From Camarhynchus parvulus (Eukaryota; Chordata; Aves; Passeriformes; Thraupidae), in assembly GCF_901933205.1 (NCBI RefSeq), contig NC_044600.1, positions 4,688,501 through 4,752,500 on the forward strand: a stretch of 64,000 nt of DNA, in the 5' to 3' direction. The position numbers and the translations under genes are program-made. The stretch's first letter is position 1. Every line of letters starts with the position of its first letter. Below, one piece after another: positions 25,701-40,700 of this stretch. Under the pieces are notes generated by a model that saw nothing but the letters and a program-made list of their open reading frames with translations, made no database searches and was not told where the DNA came from.

Positions 25701-28700
25701 CCGCCTCCCCCGGCAGCCATCCCACCCCGCCATGCATACACTGGTTTGGGAGAGGTGGGGATGGAAAGAGAAACACAAGGGAGATGGGGCTCCAAACTCT
25801 GCTTTTTTTTTTTTTTTTTTTTAAATCACCCAAGAAATCCCTGAATGACAAGACTGAGTTACACCTGGTATCCAGGTATCCACAGTGACTCTGCTCAAGG
25901 TGCCTTCACAGCTTCAGCTTCCAATGTTTGTATTAACCCCACCTTCCATATACATCATTGGGAATCATAAATCCTCCTTCAAAAGCCACCACCCGGCCAA
26001 GCTGAAATCTCCCACTAAAACCAGTGGGAGCTGGGATAATGCTGTCTCTACAAGGGGTTAGGCTGGATTAATGCAGGACTAAGCTCAAACTGAAGCTGTG
26101 CCTTCATCTTCATCCCTCCACCATGTCCATAGGTTTCTTCCCAGCCTTATCCCACTGTTTCCCTCAGCTCAGCAAAGGGACAGGAGAGGGAGGCTGATCC
26201 CTCTGTGCTGAGCTGCCCACACCAACCCCACCCCTGAGGACTCTGTATTTTGTGTGTAATCCATAAAACAAAGGCTTAGGTGGACTTTAAGGCTAAGTGT
26301 CCCTAGGAACAGCAATTCCAGGTGCTGTGTGAAACCCCAGACTCTGTAAACAGCAAGTGGGGTTTTTGCCCCTTAGCCACTGGTACCAGTTCCATGGCAA
26401 AACTGCTGGGTGGATTTGAAAGCTCTGCAGATTAATTCCCATTCATCCATGGGGAAAAACGTACCATGAGGATCACCCCATCCCTGTTGTGCCCTAGAGC
26501 TGCTGCTGGATGTGCTAACCCAGTGCCTGAAGTTCCACGTGCTCCTCCTTTCTCCTTTTCCCTGCCGGGTACCGATGCCGAAAATATTCCATGAAATTAT
26601 AGGCTGACTGGGTGAACCTTTCAAAAGCTGTCAGGCAGCAAACAGAAATGTGCCACTGACTTGGAAACTGGATCTGGCTCCACACAGCCAACTATTCTCT
26701 CCTCACAAAGAGACATCCTGGGTAATTATGGAAATATTCATAACATCTGCTCAGGCTGTTCGGATAACCGAGGAAATTTGTGTCATTGGACACTTAAAAT
26801 ATGGATGGAGGGAGAAGTTGTACCGTCCTCCTGATCCGGTACAGGTTCCTGGCCAATATTTCCTGCATGTTGTCCAGGACATCAGGATTTGGAGTGTCCT
26901 CCAGTTTTTGGTCTGTTATGACAGTCCTGTTGCTGCTGCTGCAAAGGAAAGCAGAACATCTTATTTTGGAAGTGTATCCCCAAATCTCAGTGGCCCTTTG
27001 GGATCCCACCACAGCCAACGTGGCCAACAGCTCATCCCTGCAGATGGAGCCCATGGCAAAGCAGGAATTTGGCATTTGCATCAGAGCTGGGCTGTCCATA
27101 TGCTCCCTGGTGGATAAAAGAGCCACGGGGAGCTGTGGCAGAGCAGAACCATCTGTGAGGTCTGAAGTGGCCATTCAGAACACTGAACAGTGCAAACCCA
27201 TCCAAAACTGGGCAGGAGCCTCTTCCTCAGAGCACCATTTCCCTATAACTCATGGGGATACAGGTGGCCCTCCATGTGCCACCATCCGTGCCGTGATGCT
27301 CACCCATCCCATCATTTTTAGCCCCCAGCTGCTGAGTTTGAGGCGGTGTTTGCTCACAGGAAGGAGGGGTGGGCCAGGCCGTGGGCCAGCTGCCCAGCCT
27401 GGGCCAGCTCCATGGCGTGCTTGCGCTCCAGCTTCTCGTAGAGCAGCACGATGCTGGACTTGGGCTGGTCGTACTCCCTGAGCAGGATCTTCTGCAGGTA
27501 TTTGCTGTTGAAATATTCCAGCCTGTTGGGGAACAAAATGAGATGGGTTTAGCCTCTCCCCTGACTCCCCAGCACCAACAGACCTGAGCAAGGCAGCAGG
27601 GTCACAGCCCACGAGTGCCCCATATTCCATTAAATTCCATTATATCCCATTAACAACTCCTCGGAAATCAATGGTCCAAGAGGTCACTCGCTAATTATTT
27701 CTGCATTACAGTACATGAGTCAAAATATTAAAACTTCACTAATTACAATAAAAACTCCCCAAAATTGCCAGAGATATCATGAACCCTTCTAGAAGTGCTA
27801 CATTTGCAGTAGCCATAGATGTCAACACTTGCAGATTCCCTCTTGAGCCATTTTTTCTTCTTTTCTGCTCAAACTGTTGAATAATTTAGGTTGGAAAAGA
27901 CCTCTGAGATCATCAATCTCTCTAAGATCTGCTCACAAGGAGCCAGGATGCTCCTCAGCAGCAGTGTCTCCCATACCCTCTAGTGGCACTTCCAAGCATG
28001 GGCATTCCTAAAAAATCTCTACCAGCTGTATCTGTGTCTGGAGCACCAAGGAATTAAACCTGGTAGATAGTCTTTTTAGTATATTTTATGGTATTTGGTT
28101 TTTTGGGGTTTTTTTCATAAATTCTGATGCATTTTTTTAAATTTTAAAATGAACAAACTCCCAGAATTTAATGAAAATTGAACACTTTGCTACAGAAATC
28201 TGTAGAGACCTTCTGTAATTTCAGTCCACAACAAGCAGTGCTGCAAATTCAGCTCTTTAACGTTAACTGTGCACAGCCTGGCACAGTGCGCCATGGCGCT
28301 TCCAGCAGATTTCTTTGAGCAAGAAGGGACAAACACAACAGAAGAGGAGAAAGGATCTTTTCAGGGTGATGCAAAAGAGGTGTCTGCAAGCAGGGAAGTG
28401 CCCTGAAAACCTGGTGTCCCCTAGGACAAGGAAAAGCTGCCCCTCTGTCCCCTCCCTCGTGCCACAAGGATAAGCAAGGCCCAGCTGCCCACAGCGGAAA
28501 CTTTGGGAATAAAAACCAACCTCCTTTTTCTCCTACACATGTACACAGTTGTATTTTGGCAAATCCTTACTTGTCTTTCCAGTAATACTGTCCCCAGTGT
28601 CCAGATATATCTTCAATGCCAGCCAGCAAATGATCCAAGAACTAAAGAGGAGAGAGAGAGGATTTCGCTCTACGCCGGCTGCATACGTGATGAACCCGGC

Positions 28701-31700
28701 CAGCAAACAGCAAAAGCCACACACACAACAGGGCATGGGATGCTTCCAGCTCGGGATATGGAGCTGGGAAACAAGGAGAGAAGGCACTGGGATCATTGTC
28801 CATCCCTCATCCATCGGTGCTGGAGTATGAGTGGTTTGCTTTCAGGTGTGGGCAAGCAGAGGATAAGTGCAGAGAGCCATGAATCTGCTCTCTGTGATGG
28901 GTACAGGAGGGCTGATGGCTCCCATGTCCTGGGCCTTGGCCAGCAGGAAAGGCTCATTTTTGGGGTTTTGAGGACAATTTGTCTCAGGGAATCAGTATCT
29001 TCAGGATAAAGTGTAGGTAACACATAAATGTTAATCTTGAATAATAAATACTGCCTTCCCCCAGATACTTCCCACTAAATAAACTCATCATATCATACTT
29101 TATATGAATACATTATTATTGTTTAAAATTACATTAAAAATCCCAGCCTGGTTGGGTTTTCCACCTCAAAGTTAAATGTCTAATTTCCCAAACTGCCTTC
29201 CCTCCTAACGGCATCTCTAAATTGGGAGAGGGCTCTGCTCTGCTGCCCTCCACACTCAGGTACTGATGACCCTGGAACTGTCTACAGCTCTGAATTTTTT
29301 TAAAACTACCTTTTCGGGGCTTCAGAGACAGAAAAGTTTCAGAGCAGCTGGCTCAGCCCTGCAGCCTGGTGTGGGTTTAGTGCCCTCACATGGCTGTTGG
29401 CAGCTGTGAGCTCCACAAACACGACACTGGAGGGAAGCACTGAAGTCTCCCATCCCTGGGAATGTCCCAGGCCAGGTTGGACAGGGCTTGGAGCAACCTG
29501 GGAAAAGGGAAGGTGTCCCTGCCCATGGCAAGGGGTGGAATGAGATGAGTTTTAAGGACCAAGCCAAACTAATCTGATTCTTTGGAATTACACTCACACA
29601 CTCTGATCATCACTCCTACGAGCAAGAATATCCCAGCTATCCAGATGGCAAAATAAATTTGAGGAAGAAAACTGCTTCTGGCTTCTGCATCCCTGATTTC
29701 TAACTATCTGCATTTTTACTTTCTCAACTTAATTGGTGCATGGCCATTTTCAGCTCACACCTCCTAATAAACACATTTCTGAGATGATTTACCATTCATA
29801 TCCTGACAAAAGAACAAAGTCTTCTCTGTTCATGGCTGGAAAAGTCTGTGTTAACCTCAGACAAAGCCCTGCAGTCCAACCCCATTGTGAGGATGCCAAA
29901 CAGGTTTTACAAATGTCCTCAGCCCCAATGGCTTTATTGCTAAAGAAACAATGACAATAATATTCCTGAAGGAGCCATATCCACAGAAACGTGGCTGGGA
30001 TTGAACAATTAGATTCAGAAATATATTAATTTTCCATTGGATGCAGATGCAAATGCAAAGGCTCAGCTGAGTGGGAGAGCAGCTGACCTCATGGAGCTGA
30101 GCCTCTCCCTGAAGTCCTCTATGACTACAAATACCAACATTGGGGTGGTGAGAACAAGGGGAATGAAATCCCACCTTTGAGTTATGGATGTAGAATTACA
30201 GAATGGTTTGGGTTGGATGGGAACTTACATCTCATCTCATTCCAGCCCCTGCCATGGGCAGGGACACCTTTCAGTATCCCAGATAGCTCCAATCCCCACC
30301 CAACTTGGCCTTGAATAATTCTAGGGATGGTGCACTTCAGAGGTTCCCTCCAATATAGCACCAAACTTATCTTCCCTTTCCTCATTTTTTGCAAAAATAG
30401 CCAAACCAGTGGTAGTGATGAGACAGTAAATTCCTAATCCTAAAAGCAACCAAGCCTCATTTTCTTTCTTTCTCTTGTTCCAGAGACCAGAGAAATTGGA
30501 GTTAGGTCAGAGCTTAAAGTTTTGGGCAAGAAATCATCTTTTTCTCTCATGTTTGTGCACTACCTGATGTTACATCAGCCTGATTGTTTGCTGCTCTTCC
30601 AAGGCAAAAACAAAACCAAACATGGTTAGGAAGCTGAACAGGACTTCTAACACGCAAAGGGGTTGACCTGCAGAGGATTTGAGTAAAACTGCAGATCTGC
30701 AGGGTCCCTGGAGACACACACGTTGCAGGAGATACCAGAAAGCTCTGGCCACGTGTTGATGGCTGCTCCACTTACCCTGATGTGGATCTGCTCTCCCACA
30801 GTGGGAGCACTCTCCCTTTTCCTCTTGACAGCCAACAGGTCAACGAGGGGGCGGATGGTCATTCCCTGCAGAGTAACCACAGACACAGAAATCAGCCTTT
30901 CCTCACACCCGATTTTCCTGCACTGCAACAAAAGCCACCAGCATGGGACTGAGCCACAGCAATCCTGTTCTGGCGTTTGAGCAGCCTCCCTCACCTGCCC
31001 TGCTTTCCTGGCAGGACAAAACCTGCAAAGCTTCAACAGGACTAGAAATTGTTCTCCCAGGTGTACCCCAAACACTTTGTTTGCTCCTGGTAGGAACCTG
31101 TCAATGGGAACTCACCGAGGGGCTTCAGGATGGAAGGAAGAAACTTCCACTCGCCTCCTCTGGCCTCTCTGAGACCACAGAAAGCCAACCAATAATTCCA
31201 AGGTCAAGCCTGTGGTTTGCTGTTGCTCGTGGCCTCCCAGATGGAAAGGGGCTTGAAACAATCCAAGTTCAAATGCCTGAAATGGGGATAATCCCTGAGA
31301 TTTCTCAGCACGGCACCTCCACCAGCAATTGTCTGCTCACTCCTTAAGCACTGTGTGTCACACACCATTACTCCTGAGATCTCTGATGGCCAGCCAGTGG
31401 CTGAGTTTCCTAATCAAAGCATCCACCTGGTGGGAAGGGTCAAGGCAAAGTTTTAATATCCTTTCAGCCTCGTGAGAGAACTAAAATGCTGCTGTGGTGT
31501 GTTTCTTAGTCCGGCTTCCGTATGAAATGACTTTTCTAGGACATGTTTACAGCAAAAATGATGGAGTAGTTGATGTTTATGACTTCTGAATGTCACAAAT
31601 GCTGGCACGGAGAAGAGCTGAACACATTTTTAATTGGAGAAACAATTAATGTGTCATTTTAATAGCTAATAGCAATAAAAAATGCATCGCTATTCAGAGT

Positions 31701-34700
31701 CAATAACACAGAACTCACAAATTCCAAAATAACAGATATTACAAAAATTAAGCAGAGACTGTGCAATTTGGCCTCTTGCCTTCCCTGGATAATCAGCTGC
31801 AGTCGTTTCCATTTTAAAGCAGCATTTGGGACTGTTATGGGAATCCCATGTGTCATTCCAGGCCACACAACATTTCCCAGCACACCTGCAGGTCCCCTGT
31901 GCTGCTCCTCCATCCACCAGGGATAACTCATCCCAGGGAGTGCCTGACAGCTCCATCCCAGCTCACACAACGTTTTCTACCTCCAGAAATCCAGTGGGAC
32001 AGTGCAGGCATCAAACAACTTCCCCCCTTCACAATTATGACATTTGCTCAGAATTTCATGGCAGAGGTCAGGGGCCAGCAAGTTGAGAGAGTGAACTTCC
32101 AGCAATATTTGATTTTAAAACCACAGCAAGAGGCAGAACAATGAGGGGGGGTTTGTGACATTCCAGACAAGCCCAGAGAGCTCCCTGGAGAACTTCCTGG
32201 TCTGCGTGGAACACAGCCAGCCTGCTTGGAAGCACTGAGGAACTGACAGTGGCTCAGTCAACCTCCTCAGAATGATTAACCAGGCTTGTTGTGGGAAGAG
32301 CCTTATGCAACTGGGTTAGGAGGGCCAAAAGAGAGGAGTTTCCTGGCTTGTGGAGTGTTCTGATAGAGCCACGGGTGGCCAAGCCCAGCTGTTCACAGGG
32401 TGGTCATTCCTCTGTGGCAGGAAGGTTTCCAGCCAGCAGGGGCAGGATTTCCAAGGGAATCTAAATGTGGAGGGTTTCAGCTCTGACAAGATGCTTTGCT
32501 GGCCCAAACCAGCCTAGAAGGGCCCAAATCACCTCTGCCTTGGTTTCTGCCCTATTTAACACAGCCATTCGCCAGCAAGTCTATATTGAGATAATTGTGA
32601 ATATAGAGAAAGCATTTGCATAAAACAAGAACAGAAATATCCACTATGCACTGAAGTTGTTCCACAGCCAATATTTCTCTTGCCCTTTCCACACAGAGCG
32701 ACCACAAAAGACACTGGGATGGTAAAATTATTTCTTCCCCAGTAATACATCCATTGATGTGTCTGGCAGCAGCACCACAAACTTGATTTGCAAACCCAGG
32801 TTTTTGAAGGTTCTGTTACATTTACCCACCTTTTCCCGTGCTGAGCTCCAGCACTATCATTCTGCCTTAGGTTTTAAGTAATTTTCCTGTTTTTCCCTCC
32901 CCCTGCTGTGGTGGTGGCCCTGGCAGTGCAGGTCCCTGCAGGCCAGCACAGCCCCTCTGCAGACACAGAGCTCCTGAATGGCTGAGGGTCAGGGGGTCTC
33001 CCCAGTGACACAGGGACCCTGTTTAACTCTCACCCTTTGGCACGGGGATGACATCACCAGCTGAGCTTTGAGGTTACACAAAAGCCTTTTTCCCAAAGCC
33101 TGGAGCTGCTGCTTTAGAACAACCTTTGTGTGAGGCTCGGGAGCAGCGCTGCGTGAGCGGACGTGCCTGGGGACCCGGGCTTTTCAATTCCTCACCCACA
33201 TTTGCATCTTAAAACTTGTCAAGCTCCACCTAAGCACATCCCCCCGCCAGCCTGGCCCCTGCTCTCTGCTTTCAGGCTGAGGCTGTGCCCTGCAGCTCCC
33301 AGCTCTGATCCCATTGGCACAACACGCTCTGATCCATCCTCCACCACCTCTCCCGCTCAGGATGAGGATTTGGGTGGATGTGGGGATGCAAAATCAACCC
33401 CAACCCTCCACATTGTCCCAGTGCTCAATACGCACCTGAGGGGTTCAGTCAGGAAAAGCAGAAGGAGTTTGCTCTGAGGGTGATGCTCAGCCCCGGGGCC
33501 GCTCTGCAGCTGCCACTACGAGCCACCATCTCCCAAAGCACCAGAAACTCCTCTGCTCCTGGGCAGCAGCTCCTCATGGACCTCATCTCCTTGACCAGGA
33601 GCTCTCAGGGAGTTTTTCTACATGAGATCTTTCCCAAACATCCACATCCCAACTCACTTCAGTCCTGTGGAGAACGACTCTTTACTTTTTGGGATAAACA
33701 GCAGGTGGACATTGGCCTTGCTCACTCCAGCACCAGACAACCCCAACTTTTCCACCACAGCCTCCTTCAAAGGTGGCTGTGTTTGCCAGATGAACTAAGA
33801 GCTGTACTTTGGAGAAGCTCTTAGAGACTTGCTGCTGGCCAGAGAAGAGCAGGGACACATCCAAGATCCCACAGAAAGCTGCAGGAATGGTTTTACCACT
33901 AGATGTCACAGCAATGCTGAGAGCTGCTGCTCCTCCGAGCCCCGGAGCACCACAATTCCTTAAAACTCAGTGTTGGAGCACCAGAACTCACAGCCCCAGT
34001 GAGAGGGAGAGGAACCTTCTCCACCAGACCCTGGAGGGCACCTCATCCCGAATCTGAGCCCAACACTGGTTTTACCTGCACGAACACGGTGAAGAGGATG
34101 ACAACAGTTGTTGCTGCAATGAAGAGCTTTTTCCTGTGGAAGTCAGGCAGCAGGAAAACCAAAGAGAAGCAAATGGCCCCTCGGAGCCCCCCATAGGCAA
34201 TGATGAACTGGTCCTTACTGGTGATGGTGTTCACGTGAAATCTGTTCACAAAGAAAGTCAGCACGAGAACCCCTGGAAAGCAGGAAGGTAGATTGAGGCA
34301 CATCAGTCAAATGGAACAATTAGAGAAAACTCATGACCTTACATTTTCCAGTAAAACATCACAGAATTGGTAAATACCAACTACAAGGAACAAGCCAGGG
34401 CACAAGGGGGTATATTCCCAATATGCCACTGGAGAACTTTTCTTCCAGTCTGATCCAACAGGTTGAAATTTGCTTTGCGCAGATAAAACTTAATCCCCAA
34501 CATATTTCTAATTTGAGGGATTACAAATATTGACTGGCTGCAGTCCTGAAGTATTAATTAATTTATTCTAATTGGTGATAACAAACGACTGAACTGCTGA
34601 GGTTACAAATGCTTTTGAGGCAAATCAACAGCAACAACTTATCCACAAATTGCCCTCCTATTTGCCAAAGTTTCCAAGCAGTAGTTTGGATAAGTAGCTA

Positions 34701-37700
34701 TATTCCACCTGTGTTAATGTTATTTCTTTCCCTCAGATTTATACTACACAAATTGAAGGCCAGGTGAGGTGACACAGCAATTGCTGTGATTTACAGCCAT
34801 TTGCAAATGCACAAACAGATGCAGAAAGGTACAAAAAGTCAGGCCTTAAATCAGTAGGCCGTGATTTTAATCCCAATGGATGTGATAAACATCCCATTTC
34901 CCAAAGATTAACAGCCATTTTGAGAACTGATGGCACCTCCTGTCACTGACTTTGGTTAGGAATTAGCTGGAGCCACAGCACCGTTGCTTTTCTAGAGGGT
35001 GTTTGTAAAAGAAATAAAAACAGTGCATTTATTATGTACATATCAAACATCTTCCCACACACCTCCAGCTAAAAATAGCTGAACTTTTACTGTACATTGG
35101 AGGAGTGTGAAGAAAACAAAAAGCTGGGGATGTTTGGGAATAGGGAACTCAGTTAACTGAACCCTGTGGCACCTTCCCCATCTCTGGAGCTCTGCAGAAC
35201 TGGTGCCCAGACCAGCAGACAGGAAGCACTTGGGTGTCAAGGTTCTTTGCAACTTAAAAAATAAATAAAACAAAGCCTCCCACAGATCACACCCACCCCT
35301 ACTCTACAGCTCAGGCAGCGCCGATGATTTAAAGGAACGAAATTTACTTGAGTTGATATCCTGGCCTTTGTCTTAATTTAATCCTTCTTCATAAATTATT
35401 ATTAGCATTCCCTAAACTAATTCAAGGCCAATTTGCTCCAAGAGATGACATACAATTAATCATTCTGAGCAGAATGTATTTTCTCCTGCAGACACCTTGG
35501 GAAAGATCAGGAAGAAATCTCCCCAGGGCTTGGATATCAGCAGAGCCCAGTGCTGCCATGCAAGGCTCTACTTTCCTTTTTAGATGATCTTCCTCATACC
35601 AAAGGAATTCCCCAGGTTTCAGCAGAATCATTTCTCAAACATTTCAAGCACTGAGAGTGTTCTATGAAGGACTGGGGTACAGTTTATGCAACAATCCCAG
35701 CACTGCCCACCCAAAAATCCCCAATTCCTGCAGGGAAATGTGGGGGCACCTCCCTTTTCTGGATCAGTGGCTCAAGCACCTCCAGAATCCTGGAATTAAG
35801 ATTGGAAAGGTTCTTCAAGATCATCCATTCCTCCAGCACTGCCAAGGCCACCACTAACCCATGTCCCCAAGTGCCACACCCACAGGTTTTTTGAACACTT
35901 CCAGGGCCGTTGCCTCCATCACTGCCTTGGGCAGCCCATTGCAATGTTTGGCAACCCCCTCCACAAAGAAATCTTTCCAACTATCCAATTATTAATTAAT
36001 TAATATTAATTAATTAATCCAGAGCTCCTGGATGGCTCAGAGCAGGCCAAAGTCTAATCTCAACCACTCCAAGGCAGGAGTTTCCCAGTCTGGCTTGGTG
36101 CAGCCCCTTCCCAGTTCTCACCCTCCCAGCTTCCCAGGAAGGTGCTGCAGGACAGGAACCTCCTGCTCAGGACCACCCAGACCATCTCCAGCCCTGGTTT
36201 GTGTGTTCTTATTTAATTCCAGGGAGATTTTAATTGGAAAAGGGTGGCTGCAGCCTGAGCCCTTCCCTAATAATGTGCCGCATAATTTAAGCTGCTCTCA
36301 GAAGGGCTGTGCTTAGGGAGGATTTTTGGGGTACTTTTGTAGCATTGCTATGTTCTTGTATCTTGAAATGAAGAATTTTTGAACTAAAAACAAAAAAAAA
36401 ACCAAACTCACTGAGAACTCCTTTTATCTGAGCAAATAATTTAAGAGAAACCACTTAATGGAAATAAAACACATGAATGTACAAAAAACTGACTAATGAG
36501 CACATTTCCAAGTACAGTGCACAGTTATTAAAACAAACTTTGGCATGTCCTAACAGCTAATAAACCCCATTCTGCTCTGCCTTGCTAATCATGGCCTAAC
36601 CTATTTAAACAATTTCTTGAAGTGTCTGTCAAATTCGAGTTCACTGCTTGACTTACTGGTTTGTAAACGTAAATCCTGTTGAATTCTTTTAAGCATTCGA
36701 ATTCTTTGCCAAAAATGTGTGCTGTTATTTTCACAAATATTGTTAAGATATAAAAATACCCATAACTGAGGCACTCTGCACTCATTAGGTGCCCAACACT
36801 GTAAGAGGAATGGAGGGCCAGCCTCTCCCAGCACAAAATCAGCCCAAGATGCAACTGAGAAGAATGGAAACACAGCACATCTATTTTTTCTGATCATTTT
36901 CAATGCATGAAAATGGGATCCCAGGGAATCCTGGAACCAGGACTTGGGTTTGCATTGTAATTGTGGCCAAAGAAATTGCAGAGATCAGTTATCAGGAGAG
37001 TATTTTCCTGCCTTGCCCCTCATTATCACCAAGCCTTGGTCTCTTTATTGCTGTGAGTTGGCCACATTCCCTGATGGGTTTTCCAGGGATGCTGTAGACT
37101 CTCCATCCATGGAGATAACTGAAAGCCATCTGGAACATTCTTGCCTACCTGACCCTGCTCGAGCAGGGGTTGGAGCAGATGATCTCCACAGGCCCCTGCC
37201 AACCTCAGCAATTCCCCAATTCTGCCAATCTCAACCCTGACCTGAAATTCTTGAGTAGGAGCAGGAGCATCCTCACAGTTTAGGTCTCAAATCTCATCTA
37301 CCCAGGACAGCTACTGGAATGTTCCTCCAGCTTCCCAGTGAAGGATGCTGCTGTACACCAGCTTGTTACGAATTAAATCCCTTAAATGCAGAGGATTTTC
37401 ATGGATCTCTCACCCCAAGGTGTGTACCTACCAATTCCCTCCTGCTGGGAGAATACCAAGGGACTAAAAAACACTGAAATGGAAAAGGAGATCATGGCAA
37501 TGAAGGAGGGTAAAGGAAGATCAAAAAAGGGACATTGATAAAATAGATCTCATGAGAGCTTCTATCCAGCACCAGCGGGTGCACAGAGCAGGGACCAGCA
37601 GCAGAATGCAAGATTTGGAACTGAGTGAGATGGAGGAGCAGGAAGCACTGGCTGGGATGTCCCAGTCCAGTCTGAGCATTCCCATCAGGAATAATCACAC

Positions 37701-40700
37701 TGCAGAGTGAGCAGGAAAGGAGGATGGAGGGATAGAGCACCCTCTCATCCAATGGAATCTCATTCCTCACTCCCATAAACAATAACACACATGAAAAACC
37801 AAGACCTACAATTTCCCCTACCGAGTGCCCTCCAAACGAGACAGAAAATGACCGTGAAGCAAATGTAGGGCCAGTTCCACTCATGGTTTTCTCCAATGGT
37901 GGAAACTCCGAGGAAGATGAAGATGAGGGTGTCACTCACACTGCTCCACATCTTCATGAAGTACTTGACTGTGGTGTGGGACTTGAGGGAGATGTTGGCC
38001 TCCACGTAACGCTTCATGCCCATGGCACAGGAAATGATGCTGAGGAAGTGAAAAATAAACAACAGAAAAGAAATATGTTTGAAATATGAAATGTCTACTT
38101 TAACACAGAAAATCAACACATCAATTATAAAAGGTGGGGTTTCATCAAGCCTTGGATGTTTGCAGACATTTCATTGAGGGCTGATTCACTTCATGCATCA
38201 GGCCAAGAGTATCAGGACCACTAGGACAATAAAATACTTCATAGGTTGCCCAAACTGTCCAAATCTGGATTTTAACAGGTGAACAATTCATCACCTGTTG
38301 CATTTTATCAGAGCACAAAGCAACATCTCCAACTAAGACCCAACTCATCCCATCCCCACATGCAGTTTCCAGCTCTTTAACTTTGCCAAACTCTGACCTT
38401 GCAATTGCCTGGCAATTTTTCATGGATAATTGGTTCTTCAAGTTCCAGGGAACATGGCATTAGCCTAATTCATCAGCTTTTCAAATCAATGTATTTTCAG
38501 GCCAGCAAGCCTAGGAGGTCAAAAATCAATACATTTTCAAGCCAGCAATCCTAGGAGGTCAAAACAATTGAGCACTCAAAGTGCTGAAACTCCGTCTTTT
38601 ATATTTTAATCTGGACCAAAACATTCTTGTTCTAAATACTGCAGCAGGAATAGAAAAAGGGCTTTAAATTTCCAAGATCTACTTCCAGTGCCGCTTGGTA
38701 AGGCCATCTATATTTTTATTGCACTGAAAACCATTTCCACAGGGAATATCACAATGTTGGATCACAGAAAAGCCAACAGAGAAGCAGATCCTTGGCTTGT
38801 CCCTGGCTCTGGGTGTGACCAGGACAGGTAAGTGACCCAAACAAAGGTGTTGAGAGAGGTGGTGGCTCACCCAGAGCCACCAACTAAAAGATGCTCAGAG
38901 AACTGCCAGGCAATTACTGCTTTGCACTGAAAATACCCTGTTTAACCCCAGAATTTCACAAACATTTTGCATTATTTTGAAGACATAAAATTTGGGTCTG
39001 TTTGGATTTAAAACTGGGTTTTAGGGAGAGGATTTGTGGCAAAAGCAGATGATAGGAAAGGTCAGAATTGGGAAAGTGACTATGCTTTTGTTGAGGATTG
39101 GGATCCTCTGTTTTCCAGCAGCAGGAGACCAAGATTCAAGTCCCTTTTTCACCAAATGTTTGAGTTCACATCTTTCATCTCCTAAGAAAATGTACCAGTA
39201 CATAAAAATATTCTAATGCAAATCTGGTTTGATTTATCCTTTTTAGGTCTGGCCTGCTTTGCCAGAAAGAGCAACAAGGACTGAACCACAGACTGAAAAA
39301 AAAATTCTTCCATTTCTGTGTCTGCCTCAATAAATAGTGGGGAATAAAATATAGTTACAGTTAAAAACTAAGAAATCCAAGTACTTATGGGCAAGTGACT
39401 TCCAGAGCTGTGGTTTGGGGGAATGCTTATTGGAGAATGGACATGGGATCACAGCACAGTCACAGAAAGAGAATAAACTTGTCATGTCCTGGCTAAAGAT
39501 GGACATTGCCATCAAGGCAAGGGGCAGGGGAAAAGAGAATAAAAAAGGAAAAAATCCAACTAAAACTCATTTGCAGAACAATTTCACAGACTGAGCTGTA
39601 TTCAGATTTTTTAAATATTTTTCTGGAGTATGTAGAATTGATTTTTTTGGCAATCAAATTATTTTTCAAAGAAACAAACTGCCAAAAGCTGCTTCTTATA
39701 ATACAGTATTCCCTGGCCACAACAGAATGAATTGTTTGAACTCCAGATCTATAAGACAGGCATTTATAATTTGGCAATTAGAAGGGCACAGTGCAGGAAT
39801 CAGCTGCCTTTGCCATTGTTTTGCTTTAGAAAAAAATGCATTATTCAAAAGAACAGCAAATGGGTTCCATAATGGGTACAGCAGATTGTGATTGATAGAA
39901 GGAGACACCATTAGGATTGAATATTTTCTGCTCCATGATGATTATGCAGCATATTTATTTCACTGTTATGTCTTGCACTCCTATAAATAGGCTTTTCCTA
40001 CCTATTCCCAGAGCTGGAATTGTTTTCAGTAACACTCAAATATTGCTCCTATTAAACAGCTGAGGAAACAAAATCTGCAAGACACAAGAATGGTTTATAT
40101 CCAAAGCAACATCATTAGTTTTAAAACAGATCTTCCAGATACTTCTGTGCTGAGCTGGGAGCCCACTTCATTTTTTATTTTCTTTTTATCTTCTTTCTCA
40201 TCAGCTGCACAGTTGTTTACACTGCAGCCACTGATGCAGGGTCGGTGCATTTTGGTGTCTTTGGGGGAATATTAAATGGTTGTGATCCTCAGCACCAGCC
40301 GACTCAGTTTGGGTAAGAGAACCACACAACAGAATACAGGGATGGATCCCTCTGGTTTTCCTCTCTCTCTGCTTTCCAAGGTGAGATTTTGGTGAACATT
40401 GGGGTCTTTCTGGCTATTTTTGTCTCAGCATCTGCTCTGACAGTGAGATGTCCAACGAGGTAAGCACAAAGCTTAATTAGTCTCTTAAATCTGAATGATC
40501 TGGCCCAAAATTGTTCATTTATTAAAATATCTACCCAGGTAAAAGAAAATTAAATTAGCTGAATGATCTCTGACAGCTTTGGCTGAAATTGGCCAGCAGA
40601 TTCCCAATGTTACTGGAGACAGAGGTGTTGGTTGACACCTGAGGCCAGACATGGGGCCAGTCTGAGCTTCTGGAGCCAAGTCAGACTCTCCAAAGCAGAG

